64,000 nt of DNA from Mrakia gelida (Eukaryota; Basidiomycota; Tremellomycetes; Cystofilobasidiales; Mrakiaceae): contig BRON01000020.1 of NCBI GenBank assembly GCA_024345305.1, positions 372,001 to 436,000 of the forward strand, in the 5' to 3' direction. Under the pieces are notes generated by a model that was not told where the DNA came from, searched no databases, and was given only the letters and a program-made list of their open reading frames with translations. Shown here in pieces: positions 44,676 to 56,251 of the stretch. Position 1 is the first letter of the stretch, and each line of letters begins with the position of its first letter. A program made the translations under genes and the position numbers.

Positions 44676-47600
44676 ATGGACGAACGACGCTCTCCCTCAC
44701 CTTCTTCCTCGTCCTGGACGGTTCCCAGCCCAACGCCTTCCTCGACTCAACCTCAACCTCACCACCCTCTCCCTTCCCTCCCTCTTCAACCTCCTCCAAA
44801 CTCATCCCACCACTCCTCCCACTCATCTTCACCTTCCTCCTACCCATCTCAACCTCAACCACCTCGATCCACTCGACCTCCTTCCCTTCCCTCTCACTCT
44901 CCACCTCGCATGCCTCCTCCACCACCTCCCCCGAAACATCAGCATCGTTCGTCCTCCACCTCCTCGACAGCGACAAACTCCTCGACCTCCCACAACAAGC
45001 TTCCGAAGTTCTTGCGCAGGGACAAGGACAAGGATAAGGACAAGAGGAGAGGCTCAGCGGACGATACGCTCGAAGGCAACGGAGCTGGAGGAGGAGGAGA
45101 TGGTAGACACGAGCGGATGACAGGACTTCAGCAACAAGCATCTTCCTCCTCCTCCGGCTCTCGATCTTCCCATCTCTCCCCACCTCTCGACTCAACCTCC
45201 TCCTTCTCGAACGGTCCTCCCTCCTCCTACAACTCTCCACCGAAGAAGTCCAAATCCAAAACCCTCGGTCGCAAAGGATCCAAACTCTTCGGCACTTCCT
45301 CCTCCTCCTCGATTCGCGACGCGCCTCCTCCTCCACCTCCTTCGAAGGACGACGACCCTTCCTCCCTGCATCGCTCCGTTTCCCCAACTTCCATCTCCAC
45401 CACCTCTTCATCGGCAGCCTACAACATCCCCTCTGATCCCATGATCATCGTCGAGCCACCTCCTCCCAACTCCAACTCGAGCAACCGTCGACACCTCTCC
45501 TCCCCAGCAGGTCCTTCCTCCCGTCGCTCAACAAGCGTCAACCTTCAAACCAGACCTCTCTCCTCCGTCTCCTCCACCAACTCCAACTCCCACCACTCCT
45601 CTCCATACTCCCACCCAAACAACAACGGATCCACCTCTCGCTTAGGCGACATCGTCGCCTCCGCCATCCCAACTCGACTTGGAGGCTGGCTCTCCAACCT
45701 CCTCCCTGCCGCTTCCTCCTCTTCCACCTCCCTGGCCCACTCACAGAATCACACCCCTATCCCTCCTTCACTCCACCAACAGCAGCAACAGGCGGTGGGC
45801 AGTCCTCCTCGACCAACGCCGGGACAAGGGCAGAGGAGTTTCGTCGCTGCCGCGAAGGAGAAGGGAGCGATCATGAGGTATCTGCTGGATTCGGATGCTG
45901 GGAAACCGGAGAAGTGCGAGGAAGGGATATGGGTGATGGGGATCCTGCACGAGGGTTGGAGACCGCCTGTGAGCTCGGTGGGGAGTCCGACGAGGGAGAG
46001 GGAGGAAGGGGAGGTGTTTTCGGTGGTGAGCTTTCGCTTCTCTCTCATTTCTTTCCTCTTGGCTCTTTCGAAGACCGCCCAGCTGATTAAACCGTTATCT
46101 TCTCGCATTGGTCGTTATGCAGAACCCGATCTCTCCACCTCGGAAACAGATGCTCCAGCAGCAGCAGAGGAGCTCGACGTCGCCTGCTTCGCCGGGGAAG
46201 TTCACCAACCTGTTCTCGTCGTCGACGCTTTCGCTTTCGATGGGAGGAGGAGGGAACAACCACCATTTGCAGGAAGGGTCGTCAAGCTCTTCGAGTCCGA
46301 AGAGGGAGAGGGAGAGTAGTAGCAGTAAGAAGAAGGAGAAGGAGGAGGTGAGGTGGCCCGAGGAATGTGAGCTCGACCTTCATTCGTTTCTTTCCCTCCC
46401 TCCCTCTCCTTCCTCCTCCAATTCTCTCCCCTTTCCCCTCTCCTTTGTCTCGGCCCCATCACTGACCACCTCCGTCCTTCCCTGCAGTCTTCACCGACTT
46501 CTCTACCTCCGTCTGGTGCACCTACCGATCTCAATACGCTCCTATCACCCACCTCCCTCCTCACCTTCTCGTCCCCTCACCCACCTCCTACGACGCCGAC
46601 GGTCTCCCTCTTCCCTCCCTCGTGTCCGAATCTCTAGAAGCGATGAAGAGACCTCCGATCGCGAGGCCTTCGTCTGGGTGGGCGTGGGTGAGAGGGGACG
46701 AGAAGGGAGGGTTGACGACCGACAGCGGATGGGGATGCATGTTGAGGACGGGGCAGAGCTTGTTGGCCAACTCCTTGGTGAGGGTTCATTTGGGACGAGG
46801 TGAGTGCTCGGTCCTCTTTTTTGACGTGGTGCTGGCGGACCAGGGGAGACGGAAACCGAGGGAGCGAGAGCTGAGCTGAGATCTTCCTCGACGCGTCTCA
46901 TTTCGTTTCGACAGACTGGCGTCGACCTTCCACTCCTCCCTCCGAATCCGCATCCTCGACACCGAAGGAGATCGAGGACTACGCGACCTATGTTCGGATC
47001 CTCTCGTGGTTCATGGACGACCCTCTTCCCCATGCTCCCTTCTCGGTCCATCGGATGGCGCTCGTTGGGAAGCAGCTTGGGAAGGAGGTGGGAGAGTGGT
47101 TCGGGCCTAGTACTGCTGCTGGAGCTATTCGGTGAGTCCCCGTTCTCCTTCTTGACGCGAAGATCGGTGCGTCGAGCTGACTCTCTTCTCATCTTCGCTC
47201 GTTCAGGACCCTCACGAACGGCTACCCTCATGCTGCTCTCTCCGTCGCCCTCGCTGCCGACGCGGTCATCTTCCGCTCGGACGTCTATGCTGCTTCCCAA
47301 CCTCCTCTGGACGCGTCGGAAGGGAGGAGGTCGGTGAAGCCGAGTGCGAAGAAGTGGGGAGGGAGAGCGGTGCTGGTTCTCGTCGGTGTGAGGTTGGGTT
47401 TGGACGGAGTGAATCCGATTTACTTTGAGAGTGTGAAGGTTCGTTCGATTCACCTCTCCCTTTCCCTTCTCCTTCGCTTTGACTTTATTTGAGCTGACCT
47501 CGTGTTTCGTCTCGTTTTACAACGACAGAACCTCTTCACCTTCCCTCAATCGGTCGGAATCGCCGGAGGTCGACCTTCCTCGTCCTACTACTTCCTCGGA

Positions 47601-49189
47601 TACCAAGCCGAATCCCTCTTCTACCTCGATCCACATCACACTCGACCAGCGATCGTCCTCAAGGTTCCTCCCACACGCGAGGAACTCGAGGAAGCGAGAG
47701 CAACGAACGTGAACTCGGACGCGATGGAGTTCGAGGAGGAAGGAATTTCGTTCGCTTCCGAGTCGGAGGTCGATACGGTTCTAGGAGACTCTCGGAGGGT
47801 ATCAGTCCTTACAGCAACTACCTCCCAACCACCATCTTCCTCTCATCAACCTCAACCTCGCTCGAGCAGCCTCACTCGAACCCTCTCGCCAGAGGAAGTC
47901 CCTCTCCCAGCCACACTGCCTCTTCCCACCAACTCGAACGCCGCTTTTCTCACTCCTACCACTCCCACATCTCCTCTTCCACCACCACCTCCGTCACCGA
48001 GCTCGAAACCAGCTCCTCCTCCACCTCCGCCACCTCCCTCCTCACCGCTCGATCCTCTCCTCGAATGGTACGCGACCGCCTACCCTCAACAGTCCCTCCA
48101 AACGTTCCACTGCGAGAAGGTGCGGAAGATGGCTTTCTCGCAACTCGACCCGAGCATGCTTTTGGGCTTCTTGTGTCGGAACGAGGAGGAGTGGGACGAT
48201 TTCTGTGCGAGGGTCGCTGATGTAGGTCGATCTTTCTCTCGTCGCGTCGCCTTCTCTCTTCTCTTCGCGTAGCGTACACTCAACTGACCTCCTTCCTCTC
48301 GCTCTCCTTTCTGATTTCCGATGATTTCCAGATGCCCAACGCCATCTTCTCCATCGCCGACGAACCCTCTTCCTGGGACGACGACGACGAAGCAGGTCTC
48401 GAATCCTTCTCCGAAACCGACCCGGACGGGATGTCCTCCCACTCAGCAACGACCGACGATCCCGACGCCGAGGATCTCTACGACGACGACGACGACGAGG
48501 ATCTTAACAACGCTTCACGGTCAAGATCACGATCCCACGTCGGCTCCCCTCCTCTTCCCGCCCTCCCACCTCCCACTCCCCACCCTCCTCCTCCTCGTCA
48601 ATCTACAGGCTCAGAATCCCTCGTAGTCGTCGACGACGAAGACCTCGGCGTCGAACTTATCCTCAACAAGAACTCCCTCGACGAAAACGAAGAAGCAGGA
48701 GGTCGCGGAGGCGGTTCCTCCTCCGAACAATCACGAAGTCTCCTCACTCCTTCCACTCCCACCCTCGAATCCCATCACCATCAACAACACCGCCCCGTCC
48801 CCAGTCGAGCCTTAGGATCCGAGTTCGAACTCCTCGAGAAGGACGACTGGCTCGAGGACGACCAGGATCCGGACGAACTCGACGAGGATGGTCTCGAGGT
48901 GGAACATCTCGTGGATCCCAATCCCAACGAAGGGGCGAGGAGGAACCGGAATCAACCCATCCTGAGCTCAGCTTCCATGTCCATGAGGAACAAGAAGAGC
49001 AGTTTACCGTTCCCTTCGCCTTCGAAGGAGGAGGAGGAGGAGGAGTTTGGGCTTGGAACTGGGGTCGGGGAGGAGGAGAGGACGAGAGCGAGGACGGTTG
49101 GGAGTAGTGGAGGGAGGAGGAGGATGGGCGGGAGAGCTACGAGTGGGGTCACGCTGAATGGGTTGGAGGAGGACGGGGATGATTTCTAG
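44676..49189 (+). CDS. ATG4: ATG4 cysteine protease (peptidase C54)
   Basis: Atg4 trims the C-terminus of Atg8 to expose glycine and later releases Atg8 from phosphatidylethanolamine, so it serves autophagosome formation. The reading starts [14 protein letters not shown] and has a very long Ser/Pro-rich N-terminus, with KDKDKDKR around 45030. The catalytic domain begins near [20 protein letters not shown]. The nucleophile Cys lies in [20 protein letters not shown] at about 46737. [20 protein letters not shown] and [20 protein letters not shown] follow, and LDPHHTRPA provides the catalytic Asp and His. A low-complexity insertion separates this from [20 protein letters not shown] and [20 protein letters not shown], the last conserved block. 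The tail is acidic and disordered. Several exons are separated by ordinary introns; one donor is GTTCGT (about 47438). It is much longer than yeast Atg4 because of the disordered ends. Confidence 0.93.
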
Positions 49190-49735
49190 CGTAGTTAGCT
49201 GGCTGGCTCGCTGGGCTGGAGTTGGGTTGGGACGCGTCGTTGTTCGTTTTTCGTTTCGCTTTTTGGCTTTTTTCTTCACGTTGTTTCGCTTCGCTTTTTC
49301 TCTCTTGGACCTGGTCTCTCTCTCGCTCTCTCCTCTCATCATACCCCTTTGTTCGCTCGCTGCTGCTCTCTTTCTTTCTTTCTTTTGATGTCCTTTCTGA
49401 CGATCTTCTTTCTCTGCGTCTGGGTTCGTTCGATCATGAGCGCTTGTCTCCCTCCCTCCCTCCCGTCGGAGACACCTACAACCTCGCTCGTGCCCACCAT
49501 ATATAAATAAATAAAAACATTCTCCCGAGCCTTGTTCGGAAGGCCCACTGAGCTCGCAGTTTCGAACGAAAGAAATGAAGGAACGGGGAAGTGAGCTCGA
49601 CGACGACGCGAAACGAACAAACGAACGATGTTGCGAGGACGTACGAGTAGTCCTCAGCAGCAGCTTGCAATCCCCTTTCTATTCTCCACCCCCAACCCAA
49701 CCCGCGAAAAAAGCGTCGAATCAACTCAGCTCAAG
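49190..49735. terminator. ATG4 3' region with probable polyadenylation signals
   Basis: T-rich and CT-rich DNA follows the ATG4 stop. Around 49499-49518 overlapping AATAAATAAAAAC strings give the best polyadenylation signal in the window. A GACGCGTC is at about 49232. No gene is seen on either strand apart from possible downstream exons of the small minus-strand ORF at 49740. Confidence 0.55.
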
Positions 49736-49739
49736 CTCC

Positions 49740-49898
49740 CACTCGCCATCCCTCGCCTCGACTCGTCCGTTCGAGCTCACCAACCCTCTCCCTAAACCAT
49801 CCCGCCCTAAACCAACCGAACCTCGACGACGTCTTGAGCTTGGAGTTCAAGTCGTACAGCGAGATGTTGAGGTGCTCAGAGAAGTCGAGGTTGTTCAT
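49740..49898 (-). CDS. Uncertain small ORF
   Basis: From the ATG at 49896-49898 the minus strand reads MNNLDFSEHLNISLYDLNSK, then LKTSSRFGWFRAGWFRERVG, before a GTGAGCTC donor at about 49775. The composition is protein-like and unlike the Arg/Ser noise nearby. A next exon may start near 49660 (AAAEDYS, then a GTACGT donor), but the end of the gene was not resolved. I do not recognise the product. It lies between convergent ATG4 and the end of RPN12. Confidence 0.35.
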
Positions 49899-50244
49899 GG
49901 TGGTTTTGAGGGAGAAAGGAGATGCGAGGGAGGGAGGACGCGGCGCAAGTCGTGGCATCTTAGCTGTTACGTACGGTCGGGCCTCGCGGGATGCGTGAGG
50001 GGTGGAGACGAGGGAAGAGGGGGAAAAGGGGTTTGGGCGGAGGAGGCGAGGGGAGGGGAGGAGAGAAGAGGAGGGTTGGGTTGAGGTGAGACGCGAAGTC
50101 GATGTTTTGGAACGACGCGTTGGCGTTCGTTCTTCCTTTCTCTGCACAACAGCGGGCAGGAGTCGAGGTACAGAAAGCACCATCTCATCACATCCTCCTC
50201 TCCTTCTTCACTTCTCCCCTCCTATCTAAGCTAGCCCAACCAAC

Positions 50245-51989
50245 CTAAACAATCGCCTCCAACTCCCTCGCATACCCCAAACTCTCCTCAATCAACCCTT
50301 TCATCCCACTCTCCACCGCCACAACCCCTCCAACCCCTCCCGTTCCGGATGCAGCGAGGGCAGCAGTGGTAGCAGCCGAGGGTGGGGGGAAGAAGATGGT
50401 TTGACTCGAAGGGGAGATGGTCCATCCTTTCTTTTGAGCGAAGGCGACGACTTCCGAAGGGGAGGAGAGGAAGAGGAGTTGTTGGGCTGAAGGGATGGGG
50501 AGGGAGGTGTAGGAGGTGAGGAAGGAGAGGGAGATTTCATTCCTGTTTGAAGGGCGGAGATGGGGAGAGGGGGGGGGGGGGGGGGGGGGTGGTTAGTGAA
50601 CGGGTGATGGGGACGAGGGAACGACGAGGGTGTGAGCGAGGGGAGTTGAGCGAGGCGAAAGAACGACCGTCTCCTTCGTCCTTCCCTCCTCTTCTTCTTC
50701 TATCTCTTTTGACCTCCTCCACCGAAGCCCCAACCACCCAGCCCGCACCCACGAAAGAAACAACGACGACACCAAAACTCACCTAATGCTCCCAACCAAC
50801 AACTCAGCCAACCCACCGAGTCCTTTCCCTCCATCCTTCTCCATCAGTCCCTTGGCCATCCTCCAGACCTTGTTGTACGACCCCTCCATCAATCCCCGCT
50901 CAAGCTCGATGATCTCCCTGACTCCGTCGGCTGAGAGGAGCGCGACGGGGAGGGTTTCGAGGAGGGTGTGGAAGGCTGAGGTTCGGGAGGTGGAGAGGAG
51001 GGAGAGGAGATGGAGGGAGAGGAGGGTTGGGTGGGAGGGGGAGGGGGGGAGGAGGGGACTGGTGGGGCGTGGAAGCGACCGAGGTTGAGGTGAGGTTGGG
51101 AGGTTGGTGTGTTGGGAGGTGCAGATGGGGCGAGGTGAAGGAGGAGGCGAAGGTGAGAGGAGTGGGGAGGGGAGGGGAGAGGGAAGGAAGGAGAGCGAGC
51201 TCGGTCAGCTTGGATCGTTCTCAGTTGAAGAAGCGAAGAGAGAAGAGGAAGGATGAACGTACGTTGAGTAGAAAGCGTCTAGTTGAGCCATGTATCGTTC
51301 GAAAGCTGGGATCTTTGCTGATCGGATCGAGTAGAAGGCACCAATCTCGAGGATCGACCCTGAGAGAGAGAGAGATGAGGACAAGAGAAGGAGATGTGGG
51401 TCAGCTCTAAGCTTGAAACGAGAAGGGGACGTGTATGAGGTGCGCGTGGGGGAGCAGAAGGGCCGATGAGATCAGACGAGCTTGAGGAAGGGGAGGGGGA
51501 TGTCGGGGGGAAGTGAGGTGGAAGGAAGGAGGTGTTGCGAGCTCGAGGCTGAAGGGGGAGGAAGGACTCGTCGAGCTGGAGACTCCCTCAAACGCATCTG
51601 GGAGGCGGGCTTCTGAGTGCATATATGCGCTCTCAGACGTTCTCCGAGCTGGGTGTGTATGAAACAACCAGCTCTCTCGTATAGAAGAAACGAACGAGCT
51701 CGAGCTGTTCGTCGTTTGAACGAAGCTGACGAAGGAAGGATGAACTCACTCGCTACGAGAAGGTCCTCTTCCGAGTTGCTCGATCCAGAAGGGTATAGCA
51801 GGTTGTTCTGACTGAGAAGGATCTGTAGAGACCGAGCGGGGAGATCGGTAAGTACAGGGGAAGGACGAGGAGACGAGGGAGGAGGAAGGAGGGACTCGCC
51901 TTGACGGCAGGGAGTTGCTGTCCCACGCTGGCGAGATCGTTCGAATCGAACGATGATTTGAGAGAGGAGAAGGAAGAGGAGAGCGACAT
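50245..51989 (-). CDS. RPN12: 26S proteasome lid subunit Rpn12
   Basis: Rpn12 (PSMD8) is the last subunit to join the proteasome lid and couples lid to base. Exon 1 (51900-51989) reads MSLSSSFSSLKSSFDSNDLA to AVK. It is followed by ILLSQNNLLYPSG with NSEEDLLVA, then RSILEIGAFYSIRSAKIPAF with ERYMAQLDAFYST. The C-terminal half contains HPTLLSLHLLSLLSTSRTSA, FHTLLETLP, EGSYNKVWRMAKG, and FLTSYTSLPIPSAQQLLFLS, which is the winged-helix (PCI-like) part, ending ELEAIV at TAG 50245-50247. Order, spacing and length match the family. The first intron (51823-51899) begins with GC rather than GT (AAG then GCGAGT). The last intron contains a 21-base G tract at 50569-50589. The gene is divergent from PRE3. 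Confidence 0.88.
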
Positions 51990-52243
51990 CCTGGAACTAG
52001 AACGAGAAGGGGGTAAGAGGAAAAGATGGAGGGAAAGGGAGGGAGGGTGAGATGGGAGTGAGAGGATGAGCTGCCTCCGTGGAAGGCTTCGACGTCGACG
52101 TCCTTCCCTCCCTTCCTTTGCCTCGCTCTCGCTTCCCTAACTACATCTCAACCAAAAACAAACCGACCTCTTCTCTGCCCGTCTCCTTCCCTCCACCTTC
52201 ACCCTACCACTCCCCACCAGACCTTACTAAAGACTAGCCTGAG
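51990..52243. promoter_or_regulatory. Bidirectional promoter between RPN12 and PRE3
   Basis: Only 254 bp separate the start codons of two proteasome genes. The segment has GA-rich DNA on the RPN12 side and CT-rich DNA on the PRE3 side, with a palindromic core GACGTCGACGTC near 52090. I looked for the yeast proteasome element GGTGGCAAA on both strands and did not find an exact copy. Confidence 0.6.
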
Positions 52244-54175
52244 ATGGAGATTGGACGAGCTGGAATCGATCGATTGAAGAAGGGAGAGATCAACTTGGGA
52301 GTGAGTCCATCGTTCTTCCCTTCGTCGTTCAGCTACTTTCTTTTCCGGGGTGGAAGCAGGAGCATACAAGCTGTATTCTCGAGGTCGCTGGGGACAGTGG
52401 AGAGTGGAGCTGGGAGTCGGGAGGGGAGCAGGAGAAGGAGTCGAGAGCGAGGTCGGTGGAGGTCGAGCGAGCTTCCATCAGCACCGTTTCACTCCTCTCC
52501 TCCTCCGTCTCTCGACGTCTTCTCGTTGCGAGCTCTCTTAGATCACATTCAGACGCCCGTCGCTCGAGATTCCTCGAAGAAAAACCCGCTTCATCGACCT
52601 CAGCGCGCCAGCGACTGTCCATCTCGACCTCAGCCTCCTCCTCCATCACCTCACCTCTTCCTTCCCTTCTTCTCGCTCCCAAGCTGATCTCCTCCTTTCT
52701 TCTCTTCTCCTTTAGACGTCTATCATGGCCGTTCAGTTCGAGGGAGGAGTCGTCATCGGTGCTGATTCGAGGACTACCTCAGGGTTCGTCCTCTCAACTC
52801 TCGTTCTCCTTCCCTTCCTTCCACGAGCTCAAGCTGATCAACCACCTTCCTTCCTTTCCCTCTCGCTTCTTTCGCGTCCCTCTTTGTTTTTGCTAGGTCT
52901 TACATCGCCAACCGAGTCACTGACAAGCTCACCCACATCCACGATCGAGTCTACTGTTGTCGTTCAGGTTCAGCGGCTGATACTCAGGTGAGCTCGCATC
53001 CCTCCTCCCATCCCTTCGTCCCTCCGCCCTTGCCTCCGTCTCCTTCGCCTTCGTTCTTTCCCACGGACTGACTCCCACTCCCGCCTCGTCTATGCTGTGC
53101 CCTGCGCCCAGGCCGTCGCCGACATCGTCCACTACCAACTGCAAATGTTCGCCGCTCAAACCGGAGGACCTCCCTCCGTTCACACCGCCGCGTCCATCTT
53201 CCAGAAACTCTGCTACGAGAACAAGGACAACCTGAGTGCTGGTATCATCGTTGCTGGGTACGTCGTCCTTTCCTTCCCTCCCCTTTTCTTCCCTCCTCAT
53301 CACTTCTCCTTCTGCGCCCAACCCTGCTCGCCCGGCCCATCTCGTTCCCTCCCTCTCCCTCCATTTCCTCGCTCGCGACGACCTCCCTCTGACCTTTTCC
53401 TTTTCGTGTGCGTGCGGCTCGTTCAGGTGGGACGCCGAGAACGGACCTTCCGTCTACAACATCCCTCTGGGAGGAGGACTCTTCCGACAACCTTGGGCGA
53501 TTGGAGGATCCGGATCGACCTACATCTACGGATACTGCGATGCGACGTTCGAGGAGGGGTGGGGAGAGGAGAGGACCGTGAAGTTTGTGCAGGATGGTGA
53601 GTCGTCGCTTTCCCACTCCCTGCTTCTTCATACCTGCTTTCTTACGCGCGTTCGCGTGAGGAAAGCGATGGCGAGCGCGAAGGCTCGAGACAGAACGAAA
53701 CGAAACGAATGCTGACCACTTTTTTCGTTTTGTTGAACCGCGTTTTCGCACAGCCCTCTCCCTAGCAATGGCTCGAGACGGATCCTCAGGAGGAGTCATT
53801 CGAATGGCCGTCATCACCCCGGGAGGAGTGGAGAGGAAGTTCTTTGCTGGTGCGGATATCCCGACGTGCGTTTCGTCTCCCTCTCGTCCTCCCTTCCCTC
53901 CCCCCCCTCTCCATCATCCCACCAAGAACACACCCCTGCCCTCACTTCCCTCCCCATCCCCATCCCGTTGTCCCTCGAATTTCTTCTCATCTCGCTCCTC
54001 GCCAAACTTGCGCGCTCGAACGAACGAATGAACCAACCCAAACTGACGCGTCCCCCCCTTCTCCCTCCCTCCCCCTCCCTCCTTTTACCTCGTTCGTTCA
54101 AACAGGTTCTGGGAAGGCAAAGAGATCCTGCAGGATACGGTTCCGGGGAAGTTGGTCGCTGGAGTTCGAACTTAG
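52244..54175 (+). CDS. PRE3: 20S proteasome beta1 subunit (caspase-like)
   Basis: Beta1 carries the caspase-like active site of the 20S core. The propeptide [19 protein letters not shown] is encoded by exon 1 (52244-52300). After a 415-nt intron (52301-52715) the mature chain begins [20 protein letters not shown]. The Gly-Thr junction and Thr1 are right at the splice site, and Asp17 and the downstream residues are in place. Then come [48 protein letters not shown] and [14 protein letters not shown]. Next are [20 protein letters not shown], with [13 protein letters not shown], and the last exon [20 protein letters not shown] to TAG 54173-54175. Two introns have GTTCGT or GTACGT donors. The paralogue class is set by the [12 protein letters not shown] and RSGSAADTQ motifs. 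Confidence 0.92.
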
Positions 54176-55986
54176 CTTGCGCTTCGTAGAATGGATGAGG
54201 AATTGAGCTTGAGCTTTTGAGACGTCGACGTCGATGAAGGACGTACGAGAGAAGACGGGGATGGGATGGGATGGGATGGGTGAGAGGATACGGAGGGAGA
54301 GAGCCAAGGGCTCTTGTAGGAACTGAGAGCTGTGAGGCCGGGGGAAGGCAGGAGTAGGGTTACTAACCGTTCTTCTCAGCGAGTCAGCTGACTCCGAACG
54401 CTCCGCCTCTTCCCTTCTCCCGATTCGATTCGTTCGCTCGCTCTCGAACCACCACTTTCCCCTCCTTCACCCCCTCCCCGTTTCAAAGAGAGGAGACTGA
54501 ACGCTCAGCCTCGCTCCCTCTGCTCCTCCCTCTGCATCTCTCGTCTCTACGCACTGCAGATAGAGGAGCGAGAGGACGTCAAGGCTCAGCGATCACGACT
54601 CCCTCTCTTCTTCCCTCCTTTCTTCCCGTCCCTTCTTCTTCTCTCTTCTGCCTCATTCGCTCTCTTCTCTTCCTCTCTCATCTTCCGCTCATGAAGCTGC
54701 CTCTCGTCGTCGCTGCTGTTCCCAAGAGGATCGAACGACGACAGAAGGCGGAGCGACTGAGCAGTCGACGTCAGCTCCACCGTCTTTCCTTCCTCCCTCT
54801 CCATCTCCATCACTTCGAGTCAGCGAGCGTTCCTCCCTTCGCGTCTTTCCTCTCTTCAGGCGTAGGGGCTCTCTACGAGCGAGCTCTCTACGCCTGGGTG
54901 AGAGGGGGAGCGAAGGGATCAACGGTCGGTCAAGCTTCGAGGAGAGGTTTGTCCAGGTTCACGGCTTCTTCCTTCTTCTCTCTCTTTCTCTCTTTCTGTC
55001 CCTTCTGTACAGCTCACTCTCGTAGACCTAGGCTGGTTAGGCGTTCAGATCTCCTCCTTCTCAAAGTATGAGGACTGAACGTCGATGCTCAGTGGGTTAA
55101 CGAGTCGATTTTCGGGTCGCAACTTCACTCTCCCTCTTCTTTCTCTTCTTTGTCTCTTCACCTTCTTTTTGCTCCGGAGGGGCTTCTCGGCAGACCTTTC
55201 TCGAGCGGCAGCAGGTGGTCTTCGCTGGAAGACCGTGTGCTGACGCGAAGGAGTCCATGCCGAGTCGCACTTCAAGCGCGAGTGAGCGAGCGAGGTCACT
55301 CCCTTTGTCTTTTGTTTTGTTGTTTTAGGCGAGGGACTCCCTCCCGAGCTCTTGTAGTAGAGGCTCATCGACGGGGTTCTTGAAGGACCTGAGACGAGGA
55401 TGAGCTGGTTCTATCGGCTCGGGAGACTGCTCTTCGCGCGAAGACGTTCTGCGTGCGAGGGGAGGGACTTCCTGCCAGCACGCCGAACCTTGTCCAGTCC
55501 CAGCTAGGTTCCGAATGCAGGAAGCCAGTAGAGTGTACGCGATGGAGTACTCCGGCAGATCTTCCTTCCCACTCTCCCACGAAGGAGAAGAAAGGGTGGC
55601 TCGACCGCGTCGCGTCGTTCCTTTTTTCGTTCGTTTTCATCTGCTCTTCCTTCTTCTTCATCCTTCGTCTTGACCCACCTCACGGACACCTTCCCTAGAG
55701 ATGACTCAACCTCACAGCAGCCTAAGTCTCCAAAAGCGTTTGACTGCTTGACTTGGAGTCCAGCTCGAGAGATCGCGTCCGAGTCAGTCACCTTCCCTCA
55801 CCTTTCGTTCGTGGCTTTCTTCCTGGTTTGCGGCTCTCTTTCATCCTCCGAGAGTCTCCCACCATCCTCCGAGAGTCATCTCGTAAACCTAGGGTTCGAA
55901 CGGCGGTGACTCGAAGAGGTTAGGGAGAAATCGCGAGCCAGCCGATTGAGCAGCGAGGACCGACGCGACGCGTGAACGAGCTACTT

Positions 55987-56068
55987 CATCCCCTTCGAGT
56001 CTTCCTCCTCGAAGTAATGTTCTCCCTACCTTAAGAACTCTTACTTTGATCGTCGCTCGAAGGGGATG
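55987..56068. repeat. Inverted repeat with 13-bp perfect arms
   Basis: CATCCCCTTCGAG at 55987-55999 is the exact reverse complement of CTCGAAGGGGATG at 56056-56068. Between them AAGTAA-TGTTCT and AGAAC-TC-TTACTT pair partly, so an 82-nt stem-loop with an internal bulge can form. Confidence 0.7.
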
Positions 56069-56160
56069 TCCTCTTACGTTTCGTCGCTCTTCCTCTCTGC
56101 CTTCTTGAGTCGTCGAGGTAAAACAAACTCCACGCGACGAGAGACTCGGAGGAGCAGCTT

Positions 56161-56251
56161 CATCCCTCGATCAAGTCCAGCCTCACCTAGGTATCTCGCT
56201 GTCTTTTAATCGAGCCCTTGGGTATGGTCATGATGCTTGCCGCGAGGGATG
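56161..56251. repeat. Second inverted repeat with 9-bp arms
   Basis: CATCCCTCG at 56161-56169 pairs with CGAGGGATG at 56243-56251, and the adjoining TCAAG and CTTG can extend the stem across a small bulge. The loop contains the palindrome ACCTAGGT. It starts with the same CATCCC as the first hairpin. Confidence 0.55.

Noticed and set aside
44674..45411. Long antisense frame over the ATG4 N-terminus
   Set aside because: It is the mirror of the Ser/Pro-rich coding strand and yields an Arg/Glu/Ser repeat-like product.
49004..49342. Antisense Lys/Arg-rich frame at the ATG4 C-terminus
   Set aside because: Reverse complement of an acidic, low-complexity coding region; no independent gene signals.
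52090..52101. GACGTCGACGTC as a proteasome-specific element
   Set aside because: Kept only as a candidate: it is not the known yeast element and I found no second copy near another proteasome gene, since none lies in the window.
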